Source: Chryseobacterium sp. | Lineage (GTDB): Bacteria > Bacteroidota > Bacteroidia > Flavobacteriales > Weeksellaceae | Length of the DNA stretch: 64,000 nt | NCBI RefSeq assembly: GCF_008014695.1 | Contig: NZ_VOXE01000003.1 | Location: 584,313-648,312, forward strand | Direction: 5' to 3' | Shown: piece after piece, positions 33,388 through 42,029 of the stretch | How the letters are laid out: every line of letters begins with the position of its first letter | Numbering within the stretch: the first letter of the stretch is position 1 | Translations under genes and position numbers: made by a program | The notes under the pieces: generated by a model | Told to the model about the DNA's origin: nothing | Database searches by the model: none | What the model saw: only the letters and a program-made list of their open reading frames with translations

Positions 33388-33645
33388 ATGACAAACTGGA
33401 AATTTGTAAGAGCAGTCGACGAAAATGAGGAATTCAGGATTGACGGAATCAATATCTGGAACCATTATTGGCACTGTGTCGACAAGAAAGTTGAAGTAAA
33501 AGGCCCGGACCAGGGAAATGTTTACTTCTTCAAAGAATATCAGATCGAAGGCAGCGACAAAACCATCAGTTTTGTGGCAGGGGAATTCATCGATTCCAAA
33601 GTCGGGATTTATCTGAAAGATGATTTGCACGATGGCAAATTATAG
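33388..33645 (+). CDS. Hypothetical protein in the paa operon (orf85)
   Basis: This 85-residue soluble protein has no family I recognise. It is acidic and aromatic-rich (INIWNHYWHCVDKKV, then QGNVYFFKEYQIEGSD), and is likely a small beta-rich fold. It lies between paaE and paaA, 50 bp and 39 bp away, in the same direction, so it is almost surely co-transcribed. A helper role for the epoxidase is possible; nothing in the sequence shows which. Confidence 0.75.
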   Translation: MTNWKFVRAVDENEEFRIDGINIWNHYWHCVDKKVEVKGPDQGNVYFFKEYQIEGSDKTISFVAGEFIDSKVGIYLKDDLHDGKL

Positions 33646-33684
33646 GATTTAACAAGATATTGTTTTACTTTTTAGAATATAAAA

Positions 33685-34629
33685 ATGAATCAGGAAAAAT
33701 TTTTAGAATACGTTCAGGCCGAAAATAAAGTGGAGCCGAAAGATGTAATGCCCGATGATTACAGAAAATTACTCGTACGTCAGATTTCTCAGCACGCCCA
33801 TTCCGAAATCGTCGGGATGCTGCCGGAAGCCAACTGGATTACCAGAGCGCCCTCACTCCGGAGAAAAATGGCACTTCTGGCCAAAATTCAGGACGAAGCA
33901 GGTCACGGACTCTATTTATATGCTGCTGCGGAAACCTTGAATAACGGCGAAATCGCTGCCGACCGGGATTCTGTATACAATGATATGCTTTCCGGAAAAG
34001 CAAAATATTCGAGCATTTTCAATTATCCGGCGCTTTCCTGGGCAGATATCGGTGCGATCGGCTGGCTGGTTGACGGCGCAGCGATCATGAACCAGGTGAT
34101 GCTGATGGGAAATTCTTATGGACCGTATTCCAGAGCGATGGTGAGAATCTGTAAAGAGGAATCCTTTCACCAAAGACAGGGTTACGAAATCTTGATGACG
34201 CTCTGCCGCGGCACAAAAGAACAGAAAGATCTGGCGCAGGAAGCTTTGAACCGTTTCTGGTGGCCGGCTTTAATGATGTTTGGCCCGAATGATGAGTCTT
34301 CGCCGAATTCAAAGAAATCTATGGATTACCGGGTAAAAAGGGAAAGCAATGATGCCCTAAGACAAAGATTTATCGATGTTACCGTTGGTCAGGCTGAGTT
34401 TTTAGGCCTTAAAATTCCGGATGATAAATTAAAATGGAACGAAGAAACCCAGCATTACGATTTCGGCGATTTGCCTTGGGATGAATTCATGGAAGTGCTG
34501 AAAGGCAACGGACCTTGTAATAAAAAACGCTTGGAGACCAAAAGAAAAGCACAGCGCGAACACAGCTGGGTGAAAGATGCGGCAATGGCATTCGCAGGTA
34601 AAATGGAAAACGCAACAAATACAATTTAA
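33685..34629 (+). CDS. paaA: Phenylacetyl-CoA epoxidase catalytic subunit PaaA
   Basis: PaaA holds the di-iron centre that converts phenylacetyl-CoA to the 1,2-epoxide. The 314-residue helical, ferritin-like protein carries iron-ligand regions such as [14 protein letters not shown] and [12 protein letters not shown], with the paaA family start [26 protein letters not shown]. Length matches the family. paaB follows 14 bp downstream. Confidence 0.95.
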   Translation: MNQEKFLEYVQAENKVEPKDVMPDDYRKLLVRQISQHAHSEIVGMLPEANWITRAPSLRRKMALLAKIQDEAGHGLYLYAAAETLNNGEIAADRDSVYNDMLSGKAKYSSIFNYPALSWADIGAIGWLVDGAAIMNQVMLMGNSYGPYSRAMVRICKEESFHQRQGYEILMTLCRGTKEQKDLAQEALNRFWWPALMMFGPNDESSPNSKKSMDYRVKRESNDALRQRFIDVTVGQAEFLGLKIPDDKLKWNEETQHYDFGDLPWDEFMEVLKGNGPCNKKRLETKRKAQREHSWVKDAAMAFAGKMENATNTI

Positions 34630-34643
34630 ACAGATATTCAATA

Positions 34644-34925
34644 ATGAGCAATTTAGAAATGTGGGAGGTGTTTATCCAGACCAAACCGGGACTTTCGCAC
34701 AAACATGCAGGAACGGTGCAGGCAGCGACGGCAGAAATGGCCCTTCAGAATGCAAGAGACGTATATACAAGGAGAATGGAAGGCACTTCGATCTGGGTGG
34801 TTCCGAGCAAATATCTCGTCACCTCCGAAGGAGTGGATAAAGAAGCCTTTTTTGATCCGGCCGACGATAAACTCTACCGTCATCCGACCTTTTATGCGAT
34901 TCCGAATGATGTAAAAAATATGTAA
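34644..34925 (+). CDS. paaB: Phenylacetyl-CoA epoxidase subunit PaaB
   Basis: This 93-residue subunit contains the family's WEVFIQTKPGLSHKHAGTVQ start and a C-terminal WVVPSKYLVTS segment. PaaB is a small accessory subunit that links PaaA-PaaC heterodimers in the epoxidase complex. It sits 14 bp from paaA. A strong hairpin follows before paaC. Confidence 0.93.
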   Translation: MSNLEMWEVFIQTKPGLSHKHAGTVQAATAEMALQNARDVYTRRMEGTSIWVVPSKYLVTSEGVDKEAFFDPADDKLYRHPTFYAIPNDVKNM

Positions 34926-34942
34926 ACAGACCCAAGACCCAA

Positions 34943-34980
34943 GAATCAAGACCCGAGATGTTATCTCGCGATCTTGATTC
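34943..34980. repeat. Intercistronic hairpin between paaB and paaC
   Basis: Arms GAATCAAGA (34943-34951) and TCTTGATTC (34972-34980) pair, with an inner GAGAT / ATCTC pair and GTT loop. More copies of AATCTTGATTC follow to 34994. It may protect or separate the mRNA ends of paaB and paaC. Confidence 0.6.
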
Positions 34981-35009
34981 CTGAATCTTGATTCTTGAAT
35001 CTAAAAATA

Positions 35010-35759
35010 ATGAATCCACTTTACAATTATATTTTAAAACTGGCAGACGATACTTTGATCTTCGGTCAGCGTCTGGGTGAACTTTGCGGGCAGGGACCTT
35101 ATCTCGAAGAAGATATCGCCCTTACCAATATCGCCCTCGATTATCTGGGTCAAAGCAGCAATCTTTTCAAATATGCCGTGCAAATTCAGGGTGAAAACAA
35201 AACCGAGGACGATCTGGCCTTTCTCCGTCTTGAAAAAGACTATATGAACTGTCAGCTTTCCGAACTTCCGAACGGCGATTATGCGCAGACGATTCTTAAA
35301 GTCTATTTTTTCTCCCTGTATCAGAAGCTTTTGTATTCGGAACTGATGAAAAGTTCTGATGAGCAGCTGGCTGCCATCGCGGAAAAATCTTTGAAAGAAG
35401 TGAAATACCATTATACACACACTTCAACGTGGGTGAAAATGTTTGCCGGCGGAACAGAAGAAAGCAAAAACCGGTTAAATGCTGCTGTAGAGACGCTTTG
35501 GGAATATACGAAAGGAATGTTCGCGGAAACAGAAGGAGAATCCGATCTGGCAAAGCTGGACATTCTTCCTGATTCTGAGATGTTATATGCAGACTGGAAA
35601 GCAAAAGTTTCTGAAGATTTCCAGAAGTTCGGCCTGGAAATCCCGGAAAGCGATTTTATGCAGAAAGGCTCCAGAACAGGCTATCATACAGAATATTTCG
35701 GGTTTATTTTATGCGAACTGCAGTATATGCAGCGCACGTATCCGAACTGTACGTGGTAA
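35010..35759 (+). CDS. paaC: Phenylacetyl-CoA epoxidase structural subunit PaaC
   Basis: PaaC is the non-catalytic, ferritin-like partner of PaaA. The 249-residue protein has the family's DDTLIFGQRLGELCGQGP and LDYLGQSSNLFKYA. I start at ATG 35010; a TTG at 34995 would add five residues within the hairpin tail. The C-terminal LCELQYMQRTYPNCTW is a typical end for PaaC. Confidence 0.93.
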   Translation: MNPLYNYILKLADDTLIFGQRLGELCGQGPYLEEDIALTNIALDYLGQSSNLFKYAVQIQGENKTEDDLAFLRLEKDYMNCQLSELPNGDYAQTILKVYFFSLYQKLLYSELMKSSDEQLAAIAEKSLKEVKYHYTHTSTWVKMFAGGTEESKNRLNAAVETLWEYTKGMFAETEGESDLAKLDILPDSEMLYADWKAKVSEDFQKFGLEIPESDFMQKGSRTGYHTEYFGFILCELQYMQRTYPNCTW

Positions 35760-35780
35760 AAGAAGGAAGTCTTTGCACGT

Positions 35781-35822
35781 GTCATTCTGAACGGAGCGCA
35801 GCGGAGTGAAGTGAAGAATCTC
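35781..35822. repeat. REP-like element between paaC and paaD
   Basis: GTCATTCTGAACGGAGCGCAG followed by GTGAAGTGAAGAATCTC, a variant of the GTCATTGCGAG family; no gene fits in this 111-bp gap. Confidence 0.5.
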
Positions 35823-35870
35823 TTCGATACCCTTTAAAATAATTACACGTTAGTACTTTTAGATAAAAAC

Positions 35871-36335
35871 ATGCAGAATTTACTGGAAATATTATCCCAG
35901 ATCCCAGATCCCGAGATACCCGTTATCAATATCGTGGAGCTCGGGATTGTGCGCGATGCAAAGATGGTGTCTGAAAATGAGGCGGAAATCATCATCACCC
36001 CCACTTATTCTGCGTGTCCTGCGATGTTTAATATTGAGGAAGACATCATTAAATTATTCAGGGAAAAGGGTATTACCGCGAAAGTCATCACCAAAATATC
36101 ACCCATCTGGACGACTGACTGGATCACCGACGAAGCCCGCGAAAAATTAAGGATTTACGGCATTACTCCGCCCGAAAAAGGGTCGGAAGAAGACCATCTG
36201 AATGTTCCGAAAAAATGTCCGCGTTGTGGCTCAACCGATACCAAACAGATCAGCCGTTTCGGTTCCACCCTCTGTAAAGCCAGTTATCAGTGCAACGTTT
36301 GTCTCGAACCTTTTGACTATTTCAAATGTCACTAA
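35871..36335 (+). CDS. paaD: Phenylacetyl-CoA epoxidase maturation protein PaaD
   Basis: This 154-residue protein has the SufT/MIP18-type (DUF59) domain with PDPEIPVINIVELGIVRD and TYSACPAMFNIE, followed by a C-terminal zinc-ribbon-like part with CPRCGSTDTK and CNVCLEPFDYFKC. PaaD is thought to assist assembly of the epoxidase metal centres. Both halves are present, as in E. coli PaaD. Confidence 0.93.
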   Translation: MQNLLEILSQIPDPEIPVINIVELGIVRDAKMVSENEAEIIITPTYSACPAMFNIEEDIIKLFREKGITAKVITKISPIWTTDWITDEAREKLRIYGITPPEKGSEEDHLNVPKKCPRCGSTDTKQISRFGSTLCKASYQCNVCLEPFDYFKCH

Positions 36336-36385
36336 CGTAGAAAAAGTAAGTTTTAATCATACTTTAACCCCAAAAAATTAAAAAA

Positions 36386-37186
36386 ATGTATACACAGATC
36401 GAAATTGTAACTCATTTTGACGGAAAACTGAAGATTGCATATCTCAATCAGCCGGAAACGATGAATGCCCTTAATAAGCCGGCATTAGGGGATCTTAAAG
36501 ATTTTATAGCCGAGTGCAGCGAAGACGAAACCGTTCGTTGCGTAGCTATTTCAGGCCGCGGAAGAGCTTTCTGTTCCGGACAGAACCTGGATGATGCCTT
36601 CGTGCAGGGCACTGATCATCATGAGCACCGCATTGTAGAAAGAATTGTTCTGGATTATTATAACCCATTAGTGACCGAAATCACCCATTGCAAAAAACCG
36701 GTTATCGCTTTGGTAAACGGACCTGCAGCCGGAGCCGGAGCCATGTTGGCCTTGATCTGTGATTTTGTACTCGCGTCGGAAAAAGCATTTTTCGCGCAGG
36801 CTTTTGTTAACATCGGGCTTATTCCTGATACCGGCGGAACCTATTATTTGCCGAAACTGTTGGGAAGACAGCTGGCCAATTATCTGGCGTTTACCGGAAA
36901 AAAACTGACTGCCGAGGAGGCGAAAAGCTACGGTTTGGTAGCTGAGGTATTCACGGAGGCTGAGTTTGAGGCAAAATCGCTGGAAATTCTTGAAAAAATG
37001 TCAAATTTACCTACAGCTGCGATTAAACTCACGAAAAAAGCTTTTGCACATTCCTACGACAACACTTTAAAAGAGCAGCTCGAGCTTGAAGGCGATTTGC
37101 AGCAGCAGGCTGCCCATACCGAAGATTTTTACGAAGGCGTAGCCGCATTCTTAGAAAAAAGAAAACCCAATTATAAAGGAAAGTAA
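36386..37186 (+). CDS. paaG: 1,2-epoxyphenylacetyl-CoA isomerase PaaG
   Basis: PaaG converts the epoxide to oxepin-CoA. This 266-residue crotonase-fold protein has the oxyanion-hole motif GRGRAFCSGQNLDD, NGPAAGAGAMLALICDF, and GLIPDTGGTYYLPKLLG, where Asp stands at the PaaG-type catalytic place rather than the enoyl-CoA hydratase Glu. Start at 36386 follows a purine-rich AT leader. Confidence 0.88.
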   Translation: MYTQIEIVTHFDGKLKIAYLNQPETMNALNKPALGDLKDFIAECSEDETVRCVAISGRGRAFCSGQNLDDAFVQGTDHHEHRIVERIVLDYYNPLVTEITHCKKPVIALVNGPAAGAGAMLALICDFVLASEKAFFAQAFVNIGLIPDTGGTYYLPKLLGRQLANYLAFTGKKLTAEEAKSYGLVAEVFTEAEFEAKSLEILEKMSNLPTAAIKLTKKAFAHSYDNTLKEQLELEGDLQQQAAHTEDFYEGVAAFLEKRKPNYKGK

Positions 37187-37238
37187 TATCATTTGAGGGC
37201 CTGGTTTTTTTAGCTGAGCCCTTTTCTTACCATATCAT

Positions 37239-38372
37239 ATGACAAAAATAGGAATCATCGGCTCCGGTACGATGGGAATCGGAATTGCACAGGTCGCTTC
37301 AACAGCCGGCTGCGAAGTTTTCCTTTTCGATGTAAATTCGGATCAGACCGAAAAATCGCTTTTTCAGTTAAAGAATACCTTAAAAAAGCTCACAGAAAAA
37401 CAGAAAATTTCAGCTGAAAAGGCTGTGGAAATCTACAATAATATCAGAAGCTGCACAGACCTTGCGGAACTTAAAGACTGCGATCTGGTCATTGAAGCCA
37501 TAATTGAAAACAAAGAGATCAAAACCGAGGTCTTCAGAAAACTGGAAACAGTTGTTTCAGAAGACTGCGTAATTGCAAGCAATACTTCGTCTCTTTCGAT
37601 CACTTCTTTATCGGCCGAACTTCGGAACCCAGAACGTTTTATCGGAATTCATTTTTTCAATCCGGCGCCTTTGATGCCTTTGGTGGAAATTATTCCCGGA
37701 CTTTTGACCGATACAAACCTTCAGCAAAAAATCTATGATTTAATGAAATTGTGGGGCAAGGAACCCATCATTGCAAAAGATGTTCCCGGCTTTATCGTGA
37801 ACCGAATTGCGAGACCATTTTACGGAGAAGCGCTGAGAATTGTGGAAGAAAATTTGGCGACGCCTGAACAGGTCGATGATGCCATGCGTTCCGTTGGGAA
37901 TTTCAGAATGGGACCTTTTGAACTGATGGATCTGATTGGGATTGATGTGAATTTTTCGGTGACAAAAACCGTGTATGCCGATTATTTTTACGATCCGAAA
38001 TTTAAGCCCAGCCTTCTTCAGCAAAGGATGAGCGAAGCGAAACTTCACGGCCGGAAAACCGGAAAAGGATTTTATGATTATTCAGAAAATGCGGTAAGAC
38101 CGACGCCGGAAAAAAATGAAGACCTCTATCAACAGATTTTTCTTCGGATCATTTCGATGCTGATCAATGAAGCGGTAGAAGCAAAAAGACTGAAAATTGC
38201 CAGTGACGAAGATCTGGAACTCGCCATGCAGAAAGGCGTGAATTATCCGAAAGGTTTATTGGCTTGGGGAAAAGAAATCGGTTACGGAAAAATCTCTGAA
38301 ACTTTGCAGAATCTGCACAGTGAATATCAGGAAGAAAGATACAGACAAAGCCCGCTACTTCAAAAAATCTAA
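37239..38372 (+). CDS. paaH: 3-hydroxyacyl-CoA dehydrogenase PaaH
   Basis: PaaH oxidises 3-hydroxyadipyl-CoA to 3-oxoadipyl-CoA with NAD+. The 377-residue protein has a Rossmann domain with GSGTMGIGIAQVASTAG, then the active-site His in IGIHFFNPAPLMPLVEII, GFIVNRIARP, and a C-terminal 3HCDH repeat (GVNYPKGLLAWGKEIGYG). It is shorter than the 475-residue E. coli PaaH but longer than single-domain forms. Confidence 0.9.
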   Translation: MTKIGIIGSGTMGIGIAQVASTAGCEVFLFDVNSDQTEKSLFQLKNTLKKLTEKQKISAEKAVEIYNNIRSCTDLAELKDCDLVIEAIIENKEIKTEVFRKLETVVSEDCVIASNTSSLSITSLSAELRNPERFIGIHFFNPAPLMPLVEIIPGLLTDTNLQQKIYDLMKLWGKEPIIAKDVPGFIVNRIARPFYGEALRIVEENLATPEQVDDAMRSVGNFRMGPFELMDLIGIDVNFSVTKTVYADYFYDPKFKPSLLQQRMSEAKLHGRKTGKGFYDYSENAVRPTPEKNEDLYQQIFLRIISMLINEAVEAKRLKIASDEDLELAMQKGVNYPKGLLAWGKEIGYGKISETLQNLHSEYQEERYRQSPLLQKI

Positions 38373-38375
38373 TCA

Positions 38376-38621
38376 ATGATAAATACTATTTTTACCCGGC
38401 AAAACTTTATCAATTCATTAACTCAAGCATTAATTTCTGTTTTTTTATTTTGGTTATTGATTTTTGTGCTGTCAAAAACAATTGATAAAGATGGACTGTA
38501 TGAGATTTATGATGCAAAAGGCTATTTATTAATGTTTTGTGTTTTTTTCTTGACAAATCTTATTCTATTTAGACCCAATAAAATGCTGTTCGGATCATTT
38601 GGTTCGAAAAAACACAAATAG
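38376..38621 (+). CDS. Small membrane protein in the paa operon (orf81)
   Basis: This 81-residue protein has two hydrophobic segments (about residues 15-33 and 50-67) and a basic C-terminal end. It starts 3 bp after the paaH stop, hence same transcript. No family is recognised. It is more AT-rich than its neighbours. Confidence 0.65.
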   Translation: MINTIFTRQNFINSLTQALISVFLFWLLIFVLSKTIDKDGLYEIYDAKGYLLMFCVFFLTNLILFRPNKMLFGSFGSKKHK

Positions 38622-38648
38622 AAATATCCTAACATTCAACCTTCAATA

Positions 38649-39062
38649 ATGACTCCACACGAAATTGCACAATACATGCTCAATCAGGACGAATTCTCAA
38701 AATGGATGGGAATACAACTGATCGAGATCCGTGAAAAATACTGCCTGATCGAAATGCCGGTAAAGCCAGAAATGATCAACGGGCTCAAAACTGTTCATGG
38801 TGGAATCACATTTTCCCTGGCCGACTCGGCGCTCGCGTTTTCCAGCAACAATACCAACGAGGCTTCTGTAGCCCTGAACTGCATCATCAATTTCACAAAA
38901 GCCGTCAAAATGGGCGATATTCTGACTGCAGAAAGCGTTTTGGTTTCAGATACAAGAAAAACCGGGGTTTACGACATTTCGATTACGAATCAGCATAAAA
39001 TTTTGGTCGCTGCCTTTCGCGGAACCGTGTATAAAATCGAAAAAAAAGTAACGGATTTGTAG
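38649..39062 (+). CDS. paaI: Hydroxyphenylacetyl-CoA thioesterase PaaI
   Basis: PaaI is a hotdog-fold thioesterase that frees CoA from dead-end ring-hydroxyl products of the pathway. The 137-residue length and GLKTVHGGITFSLADSALAF (HGG with Asp active-site pair) fit the family. The start at 38649 follows 27 bp after orf81. Confidence 0.92.
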   Translation: MTPHEIAQYMLNQDEFSKWMGIQLIEIREKYCLIEMPVKPEMINGLKTVHGGITFSLADSALAFSSNNTNEASVALNCIINFTKAVKMGDILTAESVLVSDTRKTGVYDISITNQHKILVAAFRGTVYKIEKKVTDL

Positions 39063-39183
39063 TTGGCTCATTCCGAAGTTCCTTCAAATACACAGCTTCG
39101 GCTTCCAAAGACCATTTTTCCAAAAGTGAAAATTTCAGTACCTTAACATCCGGAAAATTGCTCCATAAAAGTTCCCGTAAACC

Positions 39184-39456
39184 ATGTTCAAAATATCAAA
39201 AACTAAACTCTTTGCCGGAATTCTCACCCTTGCCATCCTGAATTTTGCGGCATTTTATACAGTCAGGAAGGGAATCGCGCTTTCAGTAAGTGCAAATGCA
39301 CAGGACCCGACTGCGGCGCCTGCCCAACAGAGTGCTTTCTTTGACTTTTTTCCGGCTGCAATTTTTACCATCGATTTTGCGGTGATTTTACTGCTGCTCT
39401 TTTTTCTTGTAAAAATGCTGATCAGAACGCTTAAAACATCAAAAAACACCCAATAA
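39184..39456 (+). CDS. Small two-helix membrane protein (orf90)
   Basis: This 90-residue protein has two membrane helices (about 9-25 and 57-80) with an Ala/Gln/Pro-rich, partly polar loop between (SANAQDPTAAPAQQS). No family is recognised. It is 10 bp upstream of paaZ and 122 bp after paaI, so it belongs with paaZ. Phenylacetate uptake is imaginable but not shown. Confidence 0.65.
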   Translation: MFKISKTKLFAGILTLAILNFAAFYTVRKGIALSVSANAQDPTAAPAQQSAFFDFFPAAIFTIDFAVILLLLFFLVKMLIRTLKTSKNTQ

Positions 39457-39466
39457 TATTTCAAAT

Positions 39467-41974
39467 ATGAAACTCAAAAATTATATATACGGTCAGTGGA
39501 TCGAAGGTTCCGGAAACGGAAACCAGCTTTATAATTCGGTAACCGGCGATAAAGTCGCATTGGTGGATACCGAAGGAATCAATTTCGAACAGGCACTGGA
39601 TTACGGCAGAACGGTGGGTTACAAAAACCTCGCTTCCATGTCGTTTTACGACCGGGGCGAAATGCTGAAAAAAGTAGCGCTTTATCTCCTGGAAAGAAAG
39701 AAAAAATATTACGAAATCTCCTATAAAACCGGTGCAACACATGCAGATTCGTGGGTGGATATCGAAGGCGGCTTTGGAACTTTTTTCACCTATTCCGGTC
39801 TGGCAAAAAGAATGCTGCCGAATACGCCTTTTTGGGTAGATGGTGATACACAGAAAATTTCCGCAAACGGAACCTTCCTCGGTACACATATTCTCACCCC
39901 GAGCGAAGGAGTTTCGGTGCAGATCAACGCCTACAATTTTCCGGTTTGGGGAATGCTTGAAAAACTGTCCACTTCACTTTTGGCTGGAGTTCCAAGTATT
40001 GTGAAACCGGCGACGCCTACAAGTTACCTCACGCATGCCGTTTTTCAGGATATGATTGAAAGCGGAATCCTTCCTGAAGGAGCCATCCAGCTGATTTGCG
40101 GAAGTGCCGGAAACATGCTCGAGTTTATGAAAGACGGAGATTCGGTACTGTTTACCGGCTCGGCATCTACAGGAAAAAGACTGAAATCAATGCCTTCCAT
40201 CGCACAGAATTCAGTGCGTTTCAATATGGAAGCGGATTCTTTAAACTGCTCTATTCTAGGATTGGATGCAAAACCCGGAACTCCGGAATTCGACCTTTTC
40301 ATTAAGGAAGTCAGAAATGAAATGACGACCAAATCGGGTCAGAAATGTACCGCCATCCGCAGAATTATCGTTCCCGAACATTTGGTTGGCGACGTTCAGA
40401 ATGCGTTAACAAGAGCTTTGGATCAGGTGAAAATCGGAAATCCGCTGAACCGTGAGACCAGAATGGGCGCGTTAGCGGGTAAAGACCAGTTCAACGAAGT
40501 TTCTGAAAAGATAAAATTATTGCAGACCGAAACCGAACTTATTTATGACGGACAGCAGAATCTTATCGATGCCAGTTTTGAGTCAGGGTCATTTATGAGT
40601 CCGAAACTTTTTTATAACGACAGTCCTTTCGTGAAAAATATCTCCCACGATGTGGAAGCTTTCGGTCCGGTTTCAACGCTCATGCCGTACAAAGATGCAG
40701 ATGAAGCTGCTGCACTCGCAAAACGCGGAAAAGGAAGTTTGGTGGGTTCCATCATTTCTCACGATGAAAAATTTGTCGCTGAAACTGCCTGGAAAATGGC
40801 TACAACGCACGGAAGGATTTTTGTGCTGAACCGTGATAATGCCAAAGAAAGTACAGGTCATGGATCTCCGTTGCCGACTTTAATGCACGGTGGTCCCGGA
40901 AGAGCGGGCGGAGGCGAAGAAATGGGCGGATTGAACGGTCTTCATTTCTTCCTTCAGAAAACAGCAATTCAGGGTTCGCCGGATATTCTCACGGCGATCA
41001 CCAGAATTTATCAGCAGGGGGCGACCCAGAAATTTTCAGATAAACATCCTTTCAGAAAATATTTCGAAGAAGTGGAAGTGGGTGATTCTTTGGAAACCGC
41101 CGGAAGAACGGTTACGGAAGCCGATATCGTGAATTTTTCCAATGTTTCGTGGGATCATTTTTATGCCCACACCGATGCTACTTCCCTGAACGGGACCATC
41201 TTCGATAAAACGGTTGCGCATGGTTATTTTATTCTCTCAGCGGCCGCAGGTCTATTTGTTTCCGGAAAAAAAGGTCCGGTTATCGCGAATTACGGACTGG
41301 AAAATGCAAGTTTCTTCAAACCGGTTTATGCCGGAGATACGATGACGGTTTATTTGACAGCGAAAGAAAAAATCAACAAAGGCGTAAAAGGCAGAAACAT
41401 CCCGAGCGGTGTGGTGAAATGGCTGGTGGAAGTCGTAAACCAGCGCGATGAAATCGTGTGTGTCGCCACAATTCTCACTTTGGTCGCGAAAAAATCACCA
41501 TTCCTGGAACTGAAAACAAAAGAAATCCAGAAAATGATGGACGCACTCACCGAGTCTTCAGAACGTAAATTTGGTGAAATGTCACCACAAATGATGGTGG
41601 AACATCTGGAAGAAGTACTGAGAAACGGTTTCAGCGAACTGGATCCGTCTGATTTTCCGAAAATTCCGGCTGAAAAAATGGAACTGCTGCAGGACTGGAT
41701 CTATACTGATCAGAAAATCCGTCCGGGCGCACAGTATCCTTTGCTGAAAGAAGGCGAAAAACCAGTCCTAAGGTTTAAAAACCTGAATGAGGCGAAAGAA
41801 AAACTGTCTGAAGCTTTGAAAGAATTTTTAATTTACTACCGCGAAAACCCAACCGCTGAACATTTTCATCCGCGTTTCGGAACGCTGAATAAAGAAATGA
41901 TGGAACTTTTCCACCGGAAACATTTTACCCATCATTTTGAACAGTTTGGGTTGTTTAATAGTAATGGAATTTAA
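39467..41974 (+). CDS. paaZ: PaaZ oxepin-CoA hydrolase / aldehyde dehydrogenase with C-terminal DUF1569-like domain
   Basis: PaaZ opens oxepin-CoA (hydratase half) and oxidises the aldehyde (ALDH half). This 835-residue protein has an ALDH domain (about 1-515; catalytic Cys in SGQKCTAIRR, Glu in FNMEADS) and a MaoC-like hotdog domain (about 525-680; active-site Asp/His in WDHFYAHTDA and KTVAHGYFIL). After that comes about 150 residues not in E. coli PaaZ (681 residues). That extension ends with HPRFGTLNKEMMELF and KHFTHHFEQFG, the DinB/DUF1569 pattern. Its function is unknown. Confidence 0.92.
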   Translation: MKLKNYIYGQWIEGSGNGNQLYNSVTGDKVALVDTEGINFEQALDYGRTVGYKNLASMSFYDRGEMLKKVALYLLERKKKYYEISYKTGATHADSWVDIEGGFGTFFTYSGLAKRMLPNTPFWVDGDTQKISANGTFLGTHILTPSEGVSVQINAYNFPVWGMLEKLSTSLLAGVPSIVKPATPTSYLTHAVFQDMIESGILPEGAIQLICGSAGNMLEFMKDGDSVLFTGSASTGKRLKSMPSIAQNSVRFNMEADSLNCSILGLDAKPGTPEFDLFIKEVRNEMTTKSGQKCTAIRRIIVPEHLVGDVQNALTRALDQVKIGNPLNRETRMGALAGKDQFNEVSEKIKLLQTETELIYDGQQNLIDASFESGSFMSPKLFYNDSPFVKNISHDVEAFGPVSTLMPYKDADEAAALAKRGKGSLVGSIISHDEKFVAETAWKMATTHGRIFVLNRDNAKESTGHGSPLPTLMHGGPGRAGGGEEMGGLNGLHFFLQKTAIQGSPDILTAITRIYQQGATQKFSDKHPFRKYFEEVEVGDSLETAGRTVTEADIVNFSNVSWDHFYAHTDATSLNGTIFDKTVAHGYFILSAAAGLFVSGKKGPVIANYGLENASFFKPVYAGDTMTVYLTAKEKINKGVKGRNIPSGVVKWLVEVVNQRDEIVCVATILTLVAKKSPFLELKTKEIQKMMDALTESSERKFGEMSPQMMVEHLEEVLRNGFSELDPSDFPKIPAEKMELLQDWIYTDQKIRPGAQYPLLKEGEKPVLRFKNLNEAKEKLSEALKEFLIYYRENPTAEHFHPRFGTLNKEMMELFHRKHFTHHFEQFGLFNSNGI

Positions 41975-42029
41975 AAAGATTAAAAGTCAGTTTATCAGTA
42001 TACACGACTATTAAATTTATAAAAAAGAT

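Noticed and set aside
34995-35009. TTG start for paaC
   Set aside because: It would lie in the tail of the intercistronic repeat; the ATG at 35010 gives the family start.
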